DNA of 64,000 nt from positions 9,902,571 to 9,966,570 of the forward strand of contig JASSKH010000029.1 in NCBI GenBank assembly GCA_031763025.1, given 5' to 3'. The notes beneath the pieces were generated by a model that saw nothing but the letters and a program-made list of their open reading frames with translations, was not told where the DNA came from and did no database searches. Numbering within the stretch: position 1 is the first letter of the stretch; each line of letters begins with the position of its first letter. The position numbers and the translations under genes were made by a program. This document shows, piece after piece, positions 1 through 13,056 of this stretch. This DNA is from Macrocystis pyrifera. Taxonomy: Eukaryota > Sar > Phaeophyceae > Laminariales > Laminariaceae.

Positions 1-2788
1 ATGACGCCTCGCACAAGCTCAACGATGTGGGACGAGATATACCCATCGCCCCGCTAAACTGTGGTTGCCAACTATATTACCGCGTAGTATTCACTGTAGC
101 CAAACTTTGTTTTCAACCGCAACGTTTTGGCCATTCATTTTTTTCCTGCATTGACCGTCTAAATGTTTTCTCTTTTTCCGGACCCTAGTGCTGGACCAAG
201 ACTCGGTGCCATCGGGCGGGGCTTCCAACGACGTCTGTGAATGCGCGAATAACGTTCTCGGCGATGATGGCAATTGCGGTGAGTGAGAATGACGCGGAGA
301 TATCGATTGACGGCGAAGATGTACTCAAGGCGGGGTGCCGTGTGCTTGTAAGTCGACAAAGGACACCAACGGTGGAATTGAAATGCACGCCTAAACATGT
401 TCGGAAGGTCACGCGGTGGCCCGAACTCCGTCTTTGTTTGGGTTAAACGGCTGGTAAAAAATTGAAATATGTCACCCTGAAACTCATGCTAACCACATGT
501 ACAGATTGAAACGGCACCTGAACGAACCAGTCACAGTTTTCGCTTGTTGCAATACGAAAGACTTCCGTGGGAAACATCCACTTCTGAACGGCGTGCCGCT
601 ATTTAACTGTTGAACGCTTTGATGGTAGAGTTTTATCGAACCGACGCTGTCGTCTTGAGCCCGTCTACTAACCATATTCCAAGCTTGTATATTGTATGTA
701 CCACCCATCGTGATGGTGTTCACTGACGCCGAGGAAACGTTCTCGGCGACCGAGCATGATCGTTTCCGCTTACTAAATATTTTCCCCCTTTAGCTCTTAC
801 TAGTATTGAGGCTTGACAATGCCGTTAGGGATCTCGTCCCCGCTCTCTTGTCGTCCTGATGACAAACCGACCTGATTCCGACCGGATCTGAGCCCTCCAA
901 ACCTACCCTCGGTGTGATTTAGTGCTCTCCGGGCCTCTGGGGGCATGAGGTTTAGCCTTTATAAACGAAACAACATTTTGTCCGTATCGGAAAAAATGCT
1001 ACGTGAAGAAAATGAAGACCCCCCGCCCTTGACTAAATATCGGTCGGTCACCAAACTCGACGACTTAAAACTTCTTTCCATACACGAAATATAGTGTGGA
1101 CGGTGGACAGTGACGCAACGACGCTCCCTATAAATTATATACAAAGTTTGTTCTCTCAATCATCTTCAGTGCTACCACGCATCTCCACGCCACCCAACGA
1201 CATGCACAGGAAAAATCTCCAGCTTGTTCACTTTTCCCGTCCCTGGGGTGTAATGACCTCGAAGGAAAATTGGGCGTTGTATAAATGAACGGGGTGTTGG
1301 CCTCAGAAGACGGTAGTGAGCCGTAGGCCGTCGTTGGCTTGGATAAGTGTGGCCTTCACGGGCGCGCCGCCCTGTGGTGGTTTGCCCCCGAATCTTAGAA
1401 TAGACAGGGGGGTCATGGTGTGTCCAGAGTAAACCTGGCCGTCTTTCGTCGCGGCTCCCCGCCCTCGTCAAGGCACAGACGAGGCTCAGGCTCGGCTATA
1501 TTGTTGCCGCGTGACTTACCATATTTAGGTATTGTCCGATAAGGAAGGATCGTTTTATGCTCAACTTAGGGCTAACTTAGCATGCAGAAAGGGATACATA
1601 CACAAAACGAACATATAGGTAAACATATAGATAAACAAGAAAAACGTCGAAGACATGTAGGTAAAATATAAGTATCATAATGTTGTCGCTCTTCGTTCAC
1701 CGTTTTAAATGTTTTCGTCCACTAAGGCTCCGGTATCCCTACGCTGGGTTTTCCTTCGAATGACCCCGAGTGCCTCAATGCTGTGACTTGCTTGCTTGGC
1801 TAATATTCTGGCTCTGTGTGCGTATCTGAAGTTTGTGGCCTATCTGACTCAAGTTTCGTTTCTGAAAGAGGCATTGTTTTGCGTATCGTACGTCATTCCC
1901 CGCCGCGTGAGGTCATTAAGCCAAGCCCCGCCGCCCTCTCCCCGTGAGGTCAATGAGTCAAGCCCCGCCGGCCACCACGCCACCTAACCAGAACAACGCT
2001 CAACATATGTATCTGGAACAAGTTTAACGCTTTCGACTACTCCCCAGCTGAGATGTCCATGGCTGAAGACACGTCACAGTACTTCAATAGCTGATGCCTC
2101 GGAAATGTTTACAAACAACTCCAAATATTCACTGCGTCAGGGTTGATCGATGGGTTCTCTTTGGCATCGAATGTGCTGTTTGCAGTACAATATGGGAGGG
2201 TCTTAGCTTCGTCGGCGGCCCTAACTGACCTTCTGGCGGACAACCCTTAAATTGTATCTGGAAACTCTCAAAACGTCGGAGAAGGCTGCACTTCCCTCAA
2301 ATACTATAATCGGACTACGACCTCGGAGACTCTGGCGTGTGTCCCACAGCAAGCATCTACGTTATGCTGGAATCATTCGCGATGCGACAGGTGTAAGTAG
2401 GCATAGGACAATAACGTCACATGGCTCAACGTATGGAGCAAACGTTTGGTCGAAACAACATTGTCCCGAAACAAATAAATGATTCTTATTCGTTGAATCT
2501 GACATTCCTGCATGTTTCAGGGTTTCCCGAAAATTGCAAATGTTTTAAAACAGATATTAGTCCGCGACGTTGATTGACACGGGTGGCACCGTTCGCCGTC
2601 TAGGACCATCTGTACGTGCGTTCCGACTAAAGTTATCGACCTCAAATCCCGGATCACTCATTTCATTTTTAGGTTGATAGCGTTTGTGTACCATCCTTTT
2701 AAATAGTCGTGCGCATGTCAAATGCGTGTTGTTTTTCTATGCACTTGTCCACCAGTACATCAAGGTCTTTCACCAAAATCAAGGGCCG
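1..2788. other. No supported gene
   Basis: All reading frames here are under about 100 codons and none shows a recognisable motif. A short imperfect duplication of a CCCCGCC...GTGAGGTCA motif lies near 1895-1970. I see no RNA gene, long repeat or transposon signature. It is either intergenic sequence or transposon sequence too old to recognise by eye. Confidence 0.5.
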
Positions 2789-2789
2789 A

Positions 2790-5500
2790 ATTGATTGGAA
2801 CTACAGAGGGTGTTCTCGTGTTGCCTACGCAGGCAAAGTGATGTAAAAAACGTTTCGCGTCCCGCCTTAGCGACTACTGCGAGGCCGAGGAAATACTCCC
2901 CGAGGAGCGGTCAGTGCGGCGTCCGCCCCGCACGATCAGCAGTATGATGTTCGTCGTGCGCCGGTTGCAAGAGCTCCGACGACAGGGCAAAACTCCCCTG
3001 TGCGTGTGCTTTATCGATCTGCGTAACGCGTACGACTCCGTCGAGTGAGAGCTGCTGTGGAAAGTATATAAATGCTCTGGCGTACCAGCCCAGATGCGTA
3101 CAAGTACCTTCAATTTCCACGAAGGAATGTGGGATCCCGTGCGTGTGGATGACGGCGGGCACCCGGAATGGTTCGGTGTAACGCAGGGACTTCCGCAAGG
3201 CTGCATCGTATCACCGGTACTGTTCAAAATGTTCTTCGTTGCAGCGGTACACGTCGTATTGGTACGCTTGATGACAAAGCCATCGCCAGGGATTTTCTTA
3301 AACTCAACGATGCTGGAGTAGTCGGGACAGAGGGGCCGGAGCCGCTGACATTCTTGCAAAGGGCGATATGGTCCCTGATGTACGCCGATGACGCAGGACT
3401 TGTCTCGAAATCGCCTGAAGGGCTCTCTAGAATAATGACAAGTCATTGTGGCTGTCTTCGAAGCAGCATGCCTAACGGTATCGGGACAGAAGACAGAGGC
3501 AATGCTTCTACGAGCACCAGACCAGATATCCCTCGCCCCACAGCTCATCATCGAAGCAGCCGGCGAGAAGTGTAAACAGACGGCCCAGTTCTTATACCTA
3601 GATGACATCATCCACGAACACACCGACCTCTCGCTCGAAATCGACCGACGGATCAGTCTAATGCGGGCATGCCTCAAACAGTCCGGCCCGGAGTTGTGCG
3701 ATAGGACGACCTCCCCCATTAGCCTGAAAGTTAGAATGCTGAACGCCGAGGTAATTGAGATCCTGCTCGACAAGTGTATGACGTGGACTCTCCAAGCGGG
3801 GCACGTTGACATGTTCTGAAGGGTCCACCAAGTCCTCTTGCGAGTCATTGATTTCCAGCGCCGACGTTGTACTGACAACGCCACCAAACAACCATCCGTG
3901 AACGGCGGCTCTTCTTTGCGAGGGCCGTAGCACGGAAAGCAAGGAGCCATTCCCTAGTCGGGTAATGTTCGAGACTGGCTGTCCGGGAGAACTCAAGAAC
4001 TGGCGAACAGCTGAAGACTTGAAATAGATGCATAGTCGAAAAGCGTAGGGAGTTTGGAGCCACGGAACGGTCAACGGAACACTCTCCGTGGATGTTGGGA
4101 GTTGAGACCGCGCTGTTGTTCACTGCAGCAAGGAAGGCGGAAAAGTAGTACCGTGGGTTCGTTGAAGCAGCTGACCGGTTCATAGTGAGGTGGCACGAGA
4201 ATGAGGCACAGCTTAGTAGGAAGCGCCACGCATCCGCCGTGGGTGGTGCCACGGGAATGGAGGGAGAGGGGCAACAGGAAGAGTGGAAGTAAACCCGGCC
4301 AAGAGATGCGGAGACGGAGGGCAACAGGAGGATGTGAAAGGAGAACCACGGTTGACGAAAGTAGGAAGGAGACAGCAGACAGAATAACAAGGCACCAGGC
4401 GGACTAGCACAGTGAAAATGCCTATGCTACTTGTGCTGCCAACGGCTATTGTTGGTTCGAGTGTGGTCTTCATTTGTTTCCTATTTCTTTTTGCGCTTTG
4501 ATCTTCATGTGATTTTTTCATTATTTCTCTTTAGCTGTCTTTGTGCTTGTCCTTGTGAATGGAGTCTTATGGAGTGGGTGGATGACGAGCCTGCTTTGCT
4601 TGTTTTGTCTGACGCATCCTCTCCGAACGCAGCACGGAGATGGCAGGCAGGGTAGCAAGGTACCAGAACGACAGGTAGGTAGAATCTGGCCGTGCTACAC
4701 GTACCACAAACTGCTTCGGCTACCTGCAGGGTGCGTCTTGATTTAGTTTGTTGTGCTTTGATGTGTCCGACATTTCCCTTCATGTTTGGTCATAGTTTGG
4801 TTATATGTAGTGGTGTCGTTTCTTGAGCTTTTTTTTTCACGTTCCTGCCACATGTCCCCTGCGGGGGGTCACGACAGATTTTTCGTTTATTTTTCCTCTT
4901 TGATTTTTTAATATTTCGTTTCTTTTTCTATCGTTGACGCCAATATGGAAGGTGCCTCCGTTGGTGGTGTCGACCATATCTTCGTCTTGGGGTTGACTGA
5001 GGCCTTGACGTACACGTATTTTTCGTGATGTGTGGCAAGGAGGTGCCTCCACAAGCCTTCCTCGCGCCTCTCAAGGAGAGAGCTTATAGAAATTGTGCGA
5101 GTTCGGGTCCTTCTCCAACAGACCCTGTCCTCCCTGGCACGTTCGGACTTTATGGCCCGAACGACAACCATTATGAAGTCTGTCAGTGATTGCGGATCTC
5201 GTAGACCGGACGTTGGTTAACGTATCTTCATGGGTGGCATTTGTGATCGGAGATAGACGATAGCTACGTACCCTGTCTTCCATATTTGCTCTCTTTCATA
5301 AATGTCTGGGTCGTGCCTGTCGTATGGCATTTCATTGTCTGCTGTGCTTGCGGCATATGAAAGTAGTATATCTGGCGTAGTTTCGTGCACCCAACTTTTG
5401 TATCTGTAGGATTGAAGAATCGGCACGGACACTAGTTGTGCTGAATGTCGCAGGGTCGAGAAAACGGTTTAATGTGAAGAACACACATACACACCTCTCG
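2790..5500 (+). mobile_element. LINE (non-LTR retrotransposon), decayed copy A
   Basis: A degraded reverse transcriptase region is followed by a long 3' untranslated region. The 3' part matches, in the same order, the sequence downstream of LINE copy B at 54394-55248: a GTGGATGACGAGCCTGCT block near 4576, a TGCCACATGTCCCCT-like block near 4847, and the closing block near 5290-5490. Copy A ends in a CA-rich tail (ACACACATACACAC) near 5485, where copy B ends in a CAA repeat. The 3' end is therefore well defined. The 5' end is set by the first RT motif near 2799 and could lie further upstream. Copy A holds about 250 bases more than copy B between 4905 and 5280. Confidence 0.75.
2799..4407 (+). 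pseudogene. LINE reverse transcriptase pseudogene (copy A)
   Basis: Translating the plus strand in shifting frames gives the RT motif series of a LINE: NYRG at 2799, FIDLRNAYDSVE near 3010-3045, GLPQGC near 3190, YADDAG near 3382, FLYL near 3590, and the thumb-like segment through 3819. The catalytic YADD is preserved. The frame is broken by TGA at 3046-3048, directly after the AYDSVE block, where the family normally has Arg; CGA to TGA is a single change. At least two frameshifts follow, near 3260-3290 and near 3440. The 3' coding end aligns with the Arg/Lys-rich tail of copy B. The intact protein would prime cDNA synthesis at a nicked chromosomal target; this copy cannot encode it. Confidence 0.8.
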
Positions 5501-5878
5501 GCTCACGGTAACAGTTTGTGCGCGAAGCCGGTGGAAGACATGTGCTTTACACATCCAATTTTCGCATGCAATCTGTCTCTCGTTTTCGTCCTCCCTAACT
5601 ACAAACGTCTGCAATTGTCAAAACTACTATGAATATCAAACGTACTAATGTTAGAATAAATCAGGTATACGGGCTACTACAATATACGCCATCGTATGGT
5701 GCAAGTAATTGGTGGCAATGAGGCGCGACCTTACTACCTGCAGGGGTCATCTTTGCGATACATGATGCTGGGTGAATACGGATTGTCATGCTGAACGAAC
5801 GCGAACGAACATCTACGTACGCGGCCGTATGTGTTTGTAACGTTTGGGTTCATTATTTGAAGAATCCAATCGTCAGCG

Positions 5879-5944
5879 GCAACAGCAGCAGCAGCGGACA
5901 TGGCGGCAGCAACAGCAGCATCAGCAGCAGCGGCAGTAGTAGGG
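5879..5944. repeat. CAG/CGG-type trinucleotide tract
   Basis: An imperfect AGC/GGC trinucleotide run (AGCAGCAGCGG variants) immediately precedes the first unit of the tandem duplication. A related shorter AGCGGC run precedes the second unit near 6190, so the tract belongs to the duplicated block. Confidence 0.7.
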
Positions 5945-6445
5945 CACACAAGCCAGCGCCAGCGTCGCTGTACGCTGGGCTTGCCGGTCTATCCCTCGAA
6001 CCCTTCGTACACGAACTCGATTTTGTTATGTGTTTGCTGGCGCCCCACCTCGAAACTCGGCATAATTTGAACACGGAAATCTTCAACTGACATGGTGCAT
6101 TCAACCTTGGGAGATTCTCGCAGCAGATGCCACCGCTTCTACTGCTGTACCGCTGCATGACATTTGCGGAAGAACTTCTCTGGCATTAAAACAGCGGCAG
6201 CAGCGGCCGTAGCAGTAGGACACACGAGGCCAGGTCAGCGTCGCTCTACGCTCGACTTGTCGGGCTAGCCCTTGAACCCTTTATTAACGCACTCGATTTC
6301 CTTTTATGTCTCCTGGTTTCAAACTCGCAATTCGGCAAAATTTGAAGCGAGTAACCTGCGACCTGACATGTGTCCAACAGTGCTTCTCGTAGGAGTTGCC
6401 ATGGTGTACGTGATATACAGCAGAACTTCTCGTGCTTCTCCGTCC
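5925..6445. repeat. Diverged two-copy tandem duplication, period ~273 bp
   Basis: The first unit (about 5925-6180) and the second (about 6197-6445) share long blocks in order: GGGCACACAAG / GGACACACGAG, GCGTCGCTGTACGCT / GCGTCGCTCTACGCT, ACTCGATTT, and AGAACTTCTC near each end. They differ at many sites, so the duplication is old. One frame of each unit stays open for 60-100 codons, but the two translations are too unlike to argue for coding. Confidence 0.7.
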
Positions 6446-7759
6446 CATCATAAGTAGGAGGGTAGGCTTGATAATACCACATGTAGCGGCACGGCCCGAA
6501 CGTTGCTGATGTAGACAGGCATAATCTGAGTACTCGTAGAGTTGGATTTTGTTAGGTAGAACCAAAACACAACAACCGACATGATATTTTACGGTTGTGA
6601 ACCTTTAAAACCATGGCCCAGCCATGTGCCTACACACATTGCCGCGCCTTGCTCGACCAGCTCTCAACGACTTACTACTCTACAAGCACGAGGAGGTTTC
6701 GTTAGTGTGTGTTCGTGCACAGACCCCGCCGGGACTGGCATTGGGGTCGTTTCCGTTAGCGCGATGGGCACGTGGTCTAAACCAATGAGTCATACTCTCG
6801 TACGATTCGTTTATGAAGAGCAAATATTTATCGGAAAACCAAGGAAATAAGCTCGCAGTTCGCGCTCGCGCGCCTCATTATTATATGACAGCTCCCCTAC
6901 TCTTTTCGACTCTGGCAGGCGCACCCCGAGCCGGCCACGGGCTTTATGGGAATATTTACTCGTACGTTTATGTATATTACAGCGGTAGTACGAATTATCT
7001 CTAGAGTGAGCGTTCAGGGTGAAGGGGTGTAAGGTATTTGCATTTCTTTTTTGAAATAAAGTTCAAACGGAAAGATCTTTCACTGCCTCTATGCCGACAC
7101 TTGACCGTCGACAGCCCGTTCACTTGTTAGTATGTTGGCGCTCTTGGGCTGCCTTACTCGATACCCGGCGCCTCGATCGTTCGCCTTGTCGCTTGATCCA
7201 AAAGTCAAACGCACCGCTGCCCTTGTCTTACAATATATAGCAAGATTAAGATGCCCTTTCTCGGTTTATATTGCCTCGAAATCTTCGGGGGTGTTAAGTT
7301 CATGTAGCAAAAAAGTGGGAACACCGTCATCCTCAGGCGTTCTAACTATGACATGACACCATGAGGCTCGAGCATATGTGGTCACATATGTGATCCGACT
7401 TGGAAATCAAATCATTATTGCGTGATATCCGAGTGACAAAACACTACACACACAACAAACAACACTCGTGGCTGCCACAAACGTAGCAGCTTGAAACGTA
7501 GGTGCTGTTGTACCGCTGTTGCAGTACTACTATTGTGACGCTGCTGTCGTCATAATGTTCACAGGGCCTGTGTTGTTATGCTTGAAATTGCGAGGAGGCA
7601 TTGTTTGTTGTTTTCCTGCTCTCCTGCGCAACATCTTGAGAGTAGGTCCGTTTTCGAGAGTATGTCTACAAGAGACATGCCACATACCCACACACAGAAG
7701 CACCGCCTGTAGTCGTCAGAATGGGAAGCGCTTGACGTGTGACTGCTGTTGTTGTTAGG
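6446..7759. other. No supported gene
   Basis: Only short frames are present, the longest about 90 codons (6581-6850), with no recognisable domain, good splice pattern or repeat. I see nothing else to annotate. Confidence 0.45.
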
Positions 7760-8043
7760 TATAAGGCAGTATGGGCCTAAGGACCGACTACTGCTTGCAG
7801 GTGATGCTTTTTGCTCAGATATAATCACTCAAACGAGGTGATTGACGATGTTAGAAGCTCTAAGCTCTTGGGTTGGGTATTGCTTGCTTCGCCAGATGTC
7901 TTCTGAACGAAGCAGCGAGGCGCTCATGAGAAAGGCAGTCGATAGCGCCTGCCACGTATGACGAAGGGACATTTGCTACCAACCATAATGCTGCGACAGG
8001 GGAGAGGATGACATATCACTAGCCCACCCTGAAAGGCCGAATA
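7760..8043 (-). repeat. Probable 3' LTR of the gypsy element
   Basis: This segment aligns with 13057-13340. Both begin TATAAGGCAG / TGTAAGGCAG and share TAAGGACCGACT, CCAGATGTCTTCTGAACGA, GAGGCGCTCAT and CGCCTGCCA. Similarity fades after about 8043. On the minus strand the low-coordinate terminus reads CTGCCTTA followed by CA in the other copy, as expected of an LTR end. A short hairpin (GGCAG...CTGCC around 7952-7972) is partly kept. Confidence 0.5.
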
Positions 8044-9276
8044 ATGAAGATTCATAGAAAACCCAGCCACGAACCACACCAATCCGGAGAATTCGAAGGG
8101 ATCGAACATACGGCACCTCACAACCCACTGCCACACCTCTAACTTGCAAGGCTGTAGCGGATAACACGTGGCCACTGCGAATCAGGGGACAAAAAATCCG
8201 AAAGTACGGATACGCGAAAGCCGACATAACAAGCTAGAACTACCCGGACACTAAATCGAAGAACAAAATTCGAGGAAGCGGTGTGGCTCGCCTAACCTGG
8301 AGCGACATATGCTAAGGCGAGTCAAGCAATGTAGCCTTCGAACGTGCCTGTGAGCGAAGCACAAACAGAAAAATATATAAATATATGCCTACTGCACTAC
8401 CCACTCCGAAGGCACGGGGTGCTTCGAAGGAATGAAAATCAAACGGAGGAAATAACGCAACGGAACTCGAATAGTGCGAACTGTGTCGGAAAACAGACAA
8501 GAACGCGAAGAGAGAGCGCAAGACAGTCAAGACCCGATCTCGTAAAAGAGGGCGGAAAGGACGGGTGCGAGGTGTCGCCGACGCTGAGCGCGCAAGAACA
8601 CGAACGATACAATGAAACGATATCGCTAGGTCCTATTGTTAAAGTCGTAGTCCGTTGGGCTATCGAAAGAAAGTGAACCAATCAACTACTACCCAATCTA
8701 AGCCTCATAACACTCTGTAATATCGCGCGGGAGAAAGCGGAAAGCAAACTGTCGCTACAAAACGAAATCTATCGCTTCGGCCCGCGTGGGGATATGGAGG
8801 AGGCGGAAGAGGAACGCTTGAACGGCATACGTGGTCAGACCTAAACTTAGAGAAACCTGTAAGATGAGTAGAAAGGGCTCACGAACATGGCCTCTGGAAA
8901 TCAACAGAGGAACCAAGGGATACAAGAAAAACAACAAACACCGGTACGACTGGTTGCGCTGGTCTTGACGAATCGAAATAGGTCGCGAGAAGGAATCAGA
9001 AGGCGGCCCCTCTGGAAGAATGACCGCAAGCAGCCGTAGACACGGAACGTACGACACGCATGACCGAATGGCAAGGAAGCAGAAGTTAATCCAATCGTTG
9101 TGCCGACGGGCGCAAGAACTCAGCAGCCGGTCGCCATGAGAGCAGGAAAACGACTGGAAAATTCGTGAAAACTCATACAAACAGTACCCCTACAGCGCAA
9201 CAAAACAAAGAAACCAAACAGTGACACGATACCAACATTAAGCCCCGGCGACTACAGAAGACATGCATGCTGAAAC
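8044..9276 (-). other. 3' noncoding part of the gypsy element
   Basis: This lies between the last stop of the chromodomain/Tudor-like frame (9277-9279) and the low-coordinate repeat. The plus strand is rich in A and G (8340-8760). No conserved protein is visible on either strand. Confidence 0.4.
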
Positions 9277-11260
9277 CTAAATTGGCCACGGGGACGCGTT
9301 CGTGTCGGCAGAGCCAGCTACTTCAGCTCTGCGGGACTCGTCGACGTTGCGCATAGTGCCACGTATGAGGGAGCTTTCTCGGTGCACTTGCAGACACCAC
9401 GAGCCGCGAACGGCTCCATTAGTCGTAGTATACCGACCAGAAGATAGCGCGAGCTTGACCGGTCCGGGGTCATCCAAGAAGTGAACCACATACTGTCCAG
9501 GAGTTGAAGTGTGCGCGGAAAATTTCCTGAGCCACCAGAGATGATATTGACCCTTGTACTAGAAGTGAGCGCCGATAAGTAGGGTGGCGGCGCTGAAGCT
9601 GCGAGTCCGCGTTAGCTGGTCGACGTAGCTGTATCCAGGAAGCAAACAACGAGCGCCCTTGTCGCGGGCGAGCTCGCGTTGGGCGGTACCCACGCGCACA
9701 CGGCGGTACGCCCTGTTAAACTGTCAAAGTTGCAGCGGTGCACCGGCCCAGTAGTTGAGGATGTGTTGACGAGGGTGAAGGAGGTCCGATTCACGTTCCC
9801 AAGACGGCCGGAGGAGGCCTTTCCAGCGTCTTTAGGAGAGAACGGTGATTACTCCACCCCGGCCTCGGACTGATCGATGGCTGGGAATCTTGTGGACCTC
9901 CAAGCGTTCAACGGGCGCGGAAACGTCATCGGTGACAACGTGGAAAGGAGGGGATTTGGCGGTATGGTTTGTGAGGACGTATTGTGTTAGTCCAGCTGGG
10001 AGGTATGGGGGGAGGTCGGTTGTGTCATGTGGATTGGTGCAAAGTTTGCAGCGGCCTACCGACACGCGACAGTGGGCCTCAGCGCCCGGCATGTCGTTAG
10101 GATGGTCCAAATGCAACAATTTGGCGGCCAAAGGGCGGCCGCCCGGCGTCGAGTTGGAGGGCACGGGGCCGACAGCTAATATATTGAAAGGACCCGTCCA
10201 GTTCAGCGACATTTTCTCCTTAAGGAACTTGGCGTCAGCGCCAGATTTGGCCCCCTGGTGAATGGTTGCAGCGGTGTCGTAGATCCATACCCAGTCACCG
10301 ATGGTGTATGTATGACTTTGTTTGAATGGGTCTGAGAGCGTTGAGCTACGGTCCTCCACTCAAGAGACCGTGATAGCGTGTTGTTCAAGCATCAGCGCAT
10401 AGGCACCCCGTTGGCAGTCGGCGGCGAGGTCACAGTATCCCAGTTGATCGCGGGCGAGGCTTTGGTGGCCTAGGGGTAATGTTGTTCCAACATGGTTAGG
10501 AGAAGGCGGGGTAGGCGGTTCATGTGCACCTCATTCGGGGCCAACCCGGTGGTGGCGCCGGCGAAATTGGTGTAGGCAAATTCCACGTCCGGCAAATGCA
10601 TGTCCCGGTCGTCCTGTCGTTCGTTGCAGACCATCGCTAGAATCCGAGCCATGATGTGGTTGACGCGCTCCACACTGCCGTTGCCGTTGGGATGACAGTC
10701 ACGTGTGGCGATTGTTCGCATTGCCAGAAGTTTGTACACGCCATGTGACAGCTTGGAGCAGACGTGCAGTCCATTTTCGGAGAAAAGGGTGACCGCGCAC
10801 CCGTACGAGGTATGTACATCTTGACTGAAATGTCGGCGGTGCCTTCAGTCGTTAATTTCGCAGCTGAGATGGCGTAGAATGTCTGCGCGCCGGCTGGATC
10901 TATCCGTGAAGAGGAGAATGTAGCGGTTGCCCCGAGGCGTGACGGGAAGGGGGAAGAAGTAGTCGACAGGCACCGCGACACCAGGGCCGGACATAAGGGG
11001 AGGGAGAGAAAGGGACAACGTACCGTCGGCCTGGAAGACTTTCGCGCCTAGCATTGGAGACAATGACGAATCCACCACCGCATGCAGATGCGCATGCCAA
11101 TTCACCATTAAAAGCGTTCGGGCACCGAGAGCGTTCGAGCGACGCCGAGGTGGAAATAAGCGTTAGTATGGCAGGCTTGCATAGTCCACCCACGCATAAG
11201 CAGCGGGACGTCGATTCACCGAGGTTTGTCGTCCAAGAGGTGGACGGCACGTCCGTCAGG
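9277..11260 (-). pseudogene. Gypsy integrase with chromodomain and Tudor-like tail
   Basis: Read on the minus strand, the order is: a His/Cys zinc-binding segment (ACHTNAYFHLG, then CLQC, about 11190-11050); the integrase core with VDYF (first Asp, near 10970), SENG at 10776-10778 where the family has SDNG, and GNGSVERVN (Glu, near 10670); a WTGPF motif near 10205; a chromodomain (HRSVRGRGG, then RWKG...SWERESDL and ILNYWAG, about 9870-9740); and a basic segment followed by a Tudor/agenet-like stretch containing WWL and FLDDPGPVKL (about 9545-9435). From 10359 down to 9277 the frame is continuous apart from stops at 9832-9834, 9724-9726 and 9559-9561. A frameshift separates it from the integrase core. 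Integrase inserts the cDNA and the chromodomain would direct it to modified histones. Confidence 0.8.
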
Positions 11261-11754
11261 CTTGTCGGGACAAGCCAGAGCGGGGGGCGTCAACGTCCGT
11301 ACGGGAAGGAGGACGCAGTCGTCATCTGCGAAACGTCGCCCTTTATCAGCTCAAGAGCGCACTTCGGACAACGGGAGGTGTTTGTGAGGCGCCAGGTAAA
11401 GTAGGAAATCGTTGGGGAGGACGAATGGACAGCCAAGAAGAAGATACCGAGTGACGGTGTCTCAGACCGGTTCAGAGCGTTGTTTGGGGGCCCAATCGGA
11501 ATGCGTGTATCTCTCGACATAGTCGATAAACTCGATCTCTGCCGGTGATGGTATCTCGGGCGGAGCGGCTGGCGTGTTGGCACGCCGAGGAGCCTCCGGA
11601 AGGAGGGTACCAAGCATGGGCGGACCAGATGGGACCGCATCGGTGGGGGGTCGAATCGGCACAGTTGGAACAGGGTCCATGGAGGGTCGGGGAGAAGCTC
11701 GGAAGGGGAGGTGACTAAAAGCTGCTAGCTCTGGTGTTGTATCATTGTTTTCGC

Positions 11755-12089
11755 TGTCGGCTATGGCATTAAAACGATCTCAGCTGTATGACGGCACGTC
11801 TGTTGTTTGCTGGACGTGTAGTGTAGGAAAACTTGCACTGCTGTGCTCAACTGATATATCACCGCACGAAGGCATAGTGAAGTATCGCTGCTCCTAGGGT
11901 ACGACAAAACATTGTCTGTTGGAACTTTAGCTTGTCTGCTGTGGCATGAAAATTATCACTGCTGTATGGTGGCACATCGGTGGCTTGCTGGACGTGTAGT
12001 TGTGGGGAAAACGGCACTGTTGCTACTAGGCTCAGCCGCATCATACGAGGGCATAGTGAAATCACTTTGTTCCTCAGGCACAAGAATAT
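11755..12089. repeat. Two-copy tandem duplication, period ~178 bp
   Basis: Units 11755-11911 and 11933-12089 share GCTGGACGTGTAGT, GGCATAGTGAA and CTGTATG.(C/T)GGCAC blocks in the same order with many substitutions. The block lies in the unassigned 5' part of the gypsy element. Confidence 0.65.
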
Positions 12090-13056
12090 TTCTCTGCTAG
12101 TAAGCGTAACCTGTGCCAACACACGTGTTGCGCGTCGGGCACGTCACATGTCTCGCGCGGACGACGAAGAAGCAGTAAGTCTTGCATCAGCCTACGAACA
12201 AATGGAATGGTCGATGTGAGACGTTTTAGGCGACAGGTGCCCGAGGGGTGCCTGTTGTGTGACTGCAAAATCGCAGCAGCGCGTTTTATCTGCGAACGGG
12301 TACGAGTGCCAAGCTCGGTTACAACTGGAACAACTGTGCCGGGCTCGGGTGCCATGAGCAGAGCGAGGGGTGAGTACGTGGTCCAAACGCCCTCGGGTCC
12401 CACCTCACAATACTCAAATCTTGCGCTGAGCCAACTATCCCTGTGGATACTAGTAGAGCGCTCTGCATGCACGGCACGGCATGGAAGAGGGGGGCCGAGC
12501 CTATCACGAAACCAAGTAGTCGGATGTTTAGCGTGACGGATACAATACACCCGAGCGAGGCTCGGCCGACTATCCTGCTAGGCCCAAAACAGAACCTGCA
12601 GCCCGGAGTGCCGTTTTGTGGTCAGCGCGCTTGTTGCTGTGTTTGACCTTGCAACGGGCTGCAAAGTCGAACCAGCGGCAAGCATGGGTGTAACGAACGA
12701 GGGTCTACCTGTTGCAAGCAGAGGGGCTGTCGCACTACCAAACATAGATGCTCGGGTAACCAACAAGCGGATAACCAGGCGGACCGAGAGAACAGGGAAA
12801 ATCCCATACGTCGCGCTGACCAACAGTGCATGAGCCTATAGTGAGTGTTGCATCAGTCTCACCCGTGCGACGTGCTGAGGAAGCGACGGATATCATACTC
12901 TCGAACACAATCACCAAAGAGCGAAGGCATCAAATAAACAGCAAGAAGTAGAAAAAACAGATTACAAGAGCGAAAAGACAAATTTGTCAGCGGAGAAAAG
13001 ACAATTAGACCTCCAACAGGAGCCTAAAGCGTCTAATCGACGACACCCGGGTTACG
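12090..13056. other. Unassigned part of the gypsy element
   Basis: Several frames of 60-158 codons are open on both strands (for example minus 12074-12550), but none resembles Gag, protease or RT. In the element's orientation this should be the leader and gag region. No convincing tRNA primer-binding site is visible next to the repeat at 13057. Confidence 0.35.

Noticed and set aside
2874..3950. Long minus-strand open frame (358 codons)
   Set aside because: It is antisense to LINE copy A, whose plus strand carries RT motifs. The equivalent antisense frame recurs over copies B and C.
12207..12833. Plus-strand frames in the gypsy leader region
   Set aside because: They are open for about 70-110 codons but lack motifs and oppose the element's orientation.
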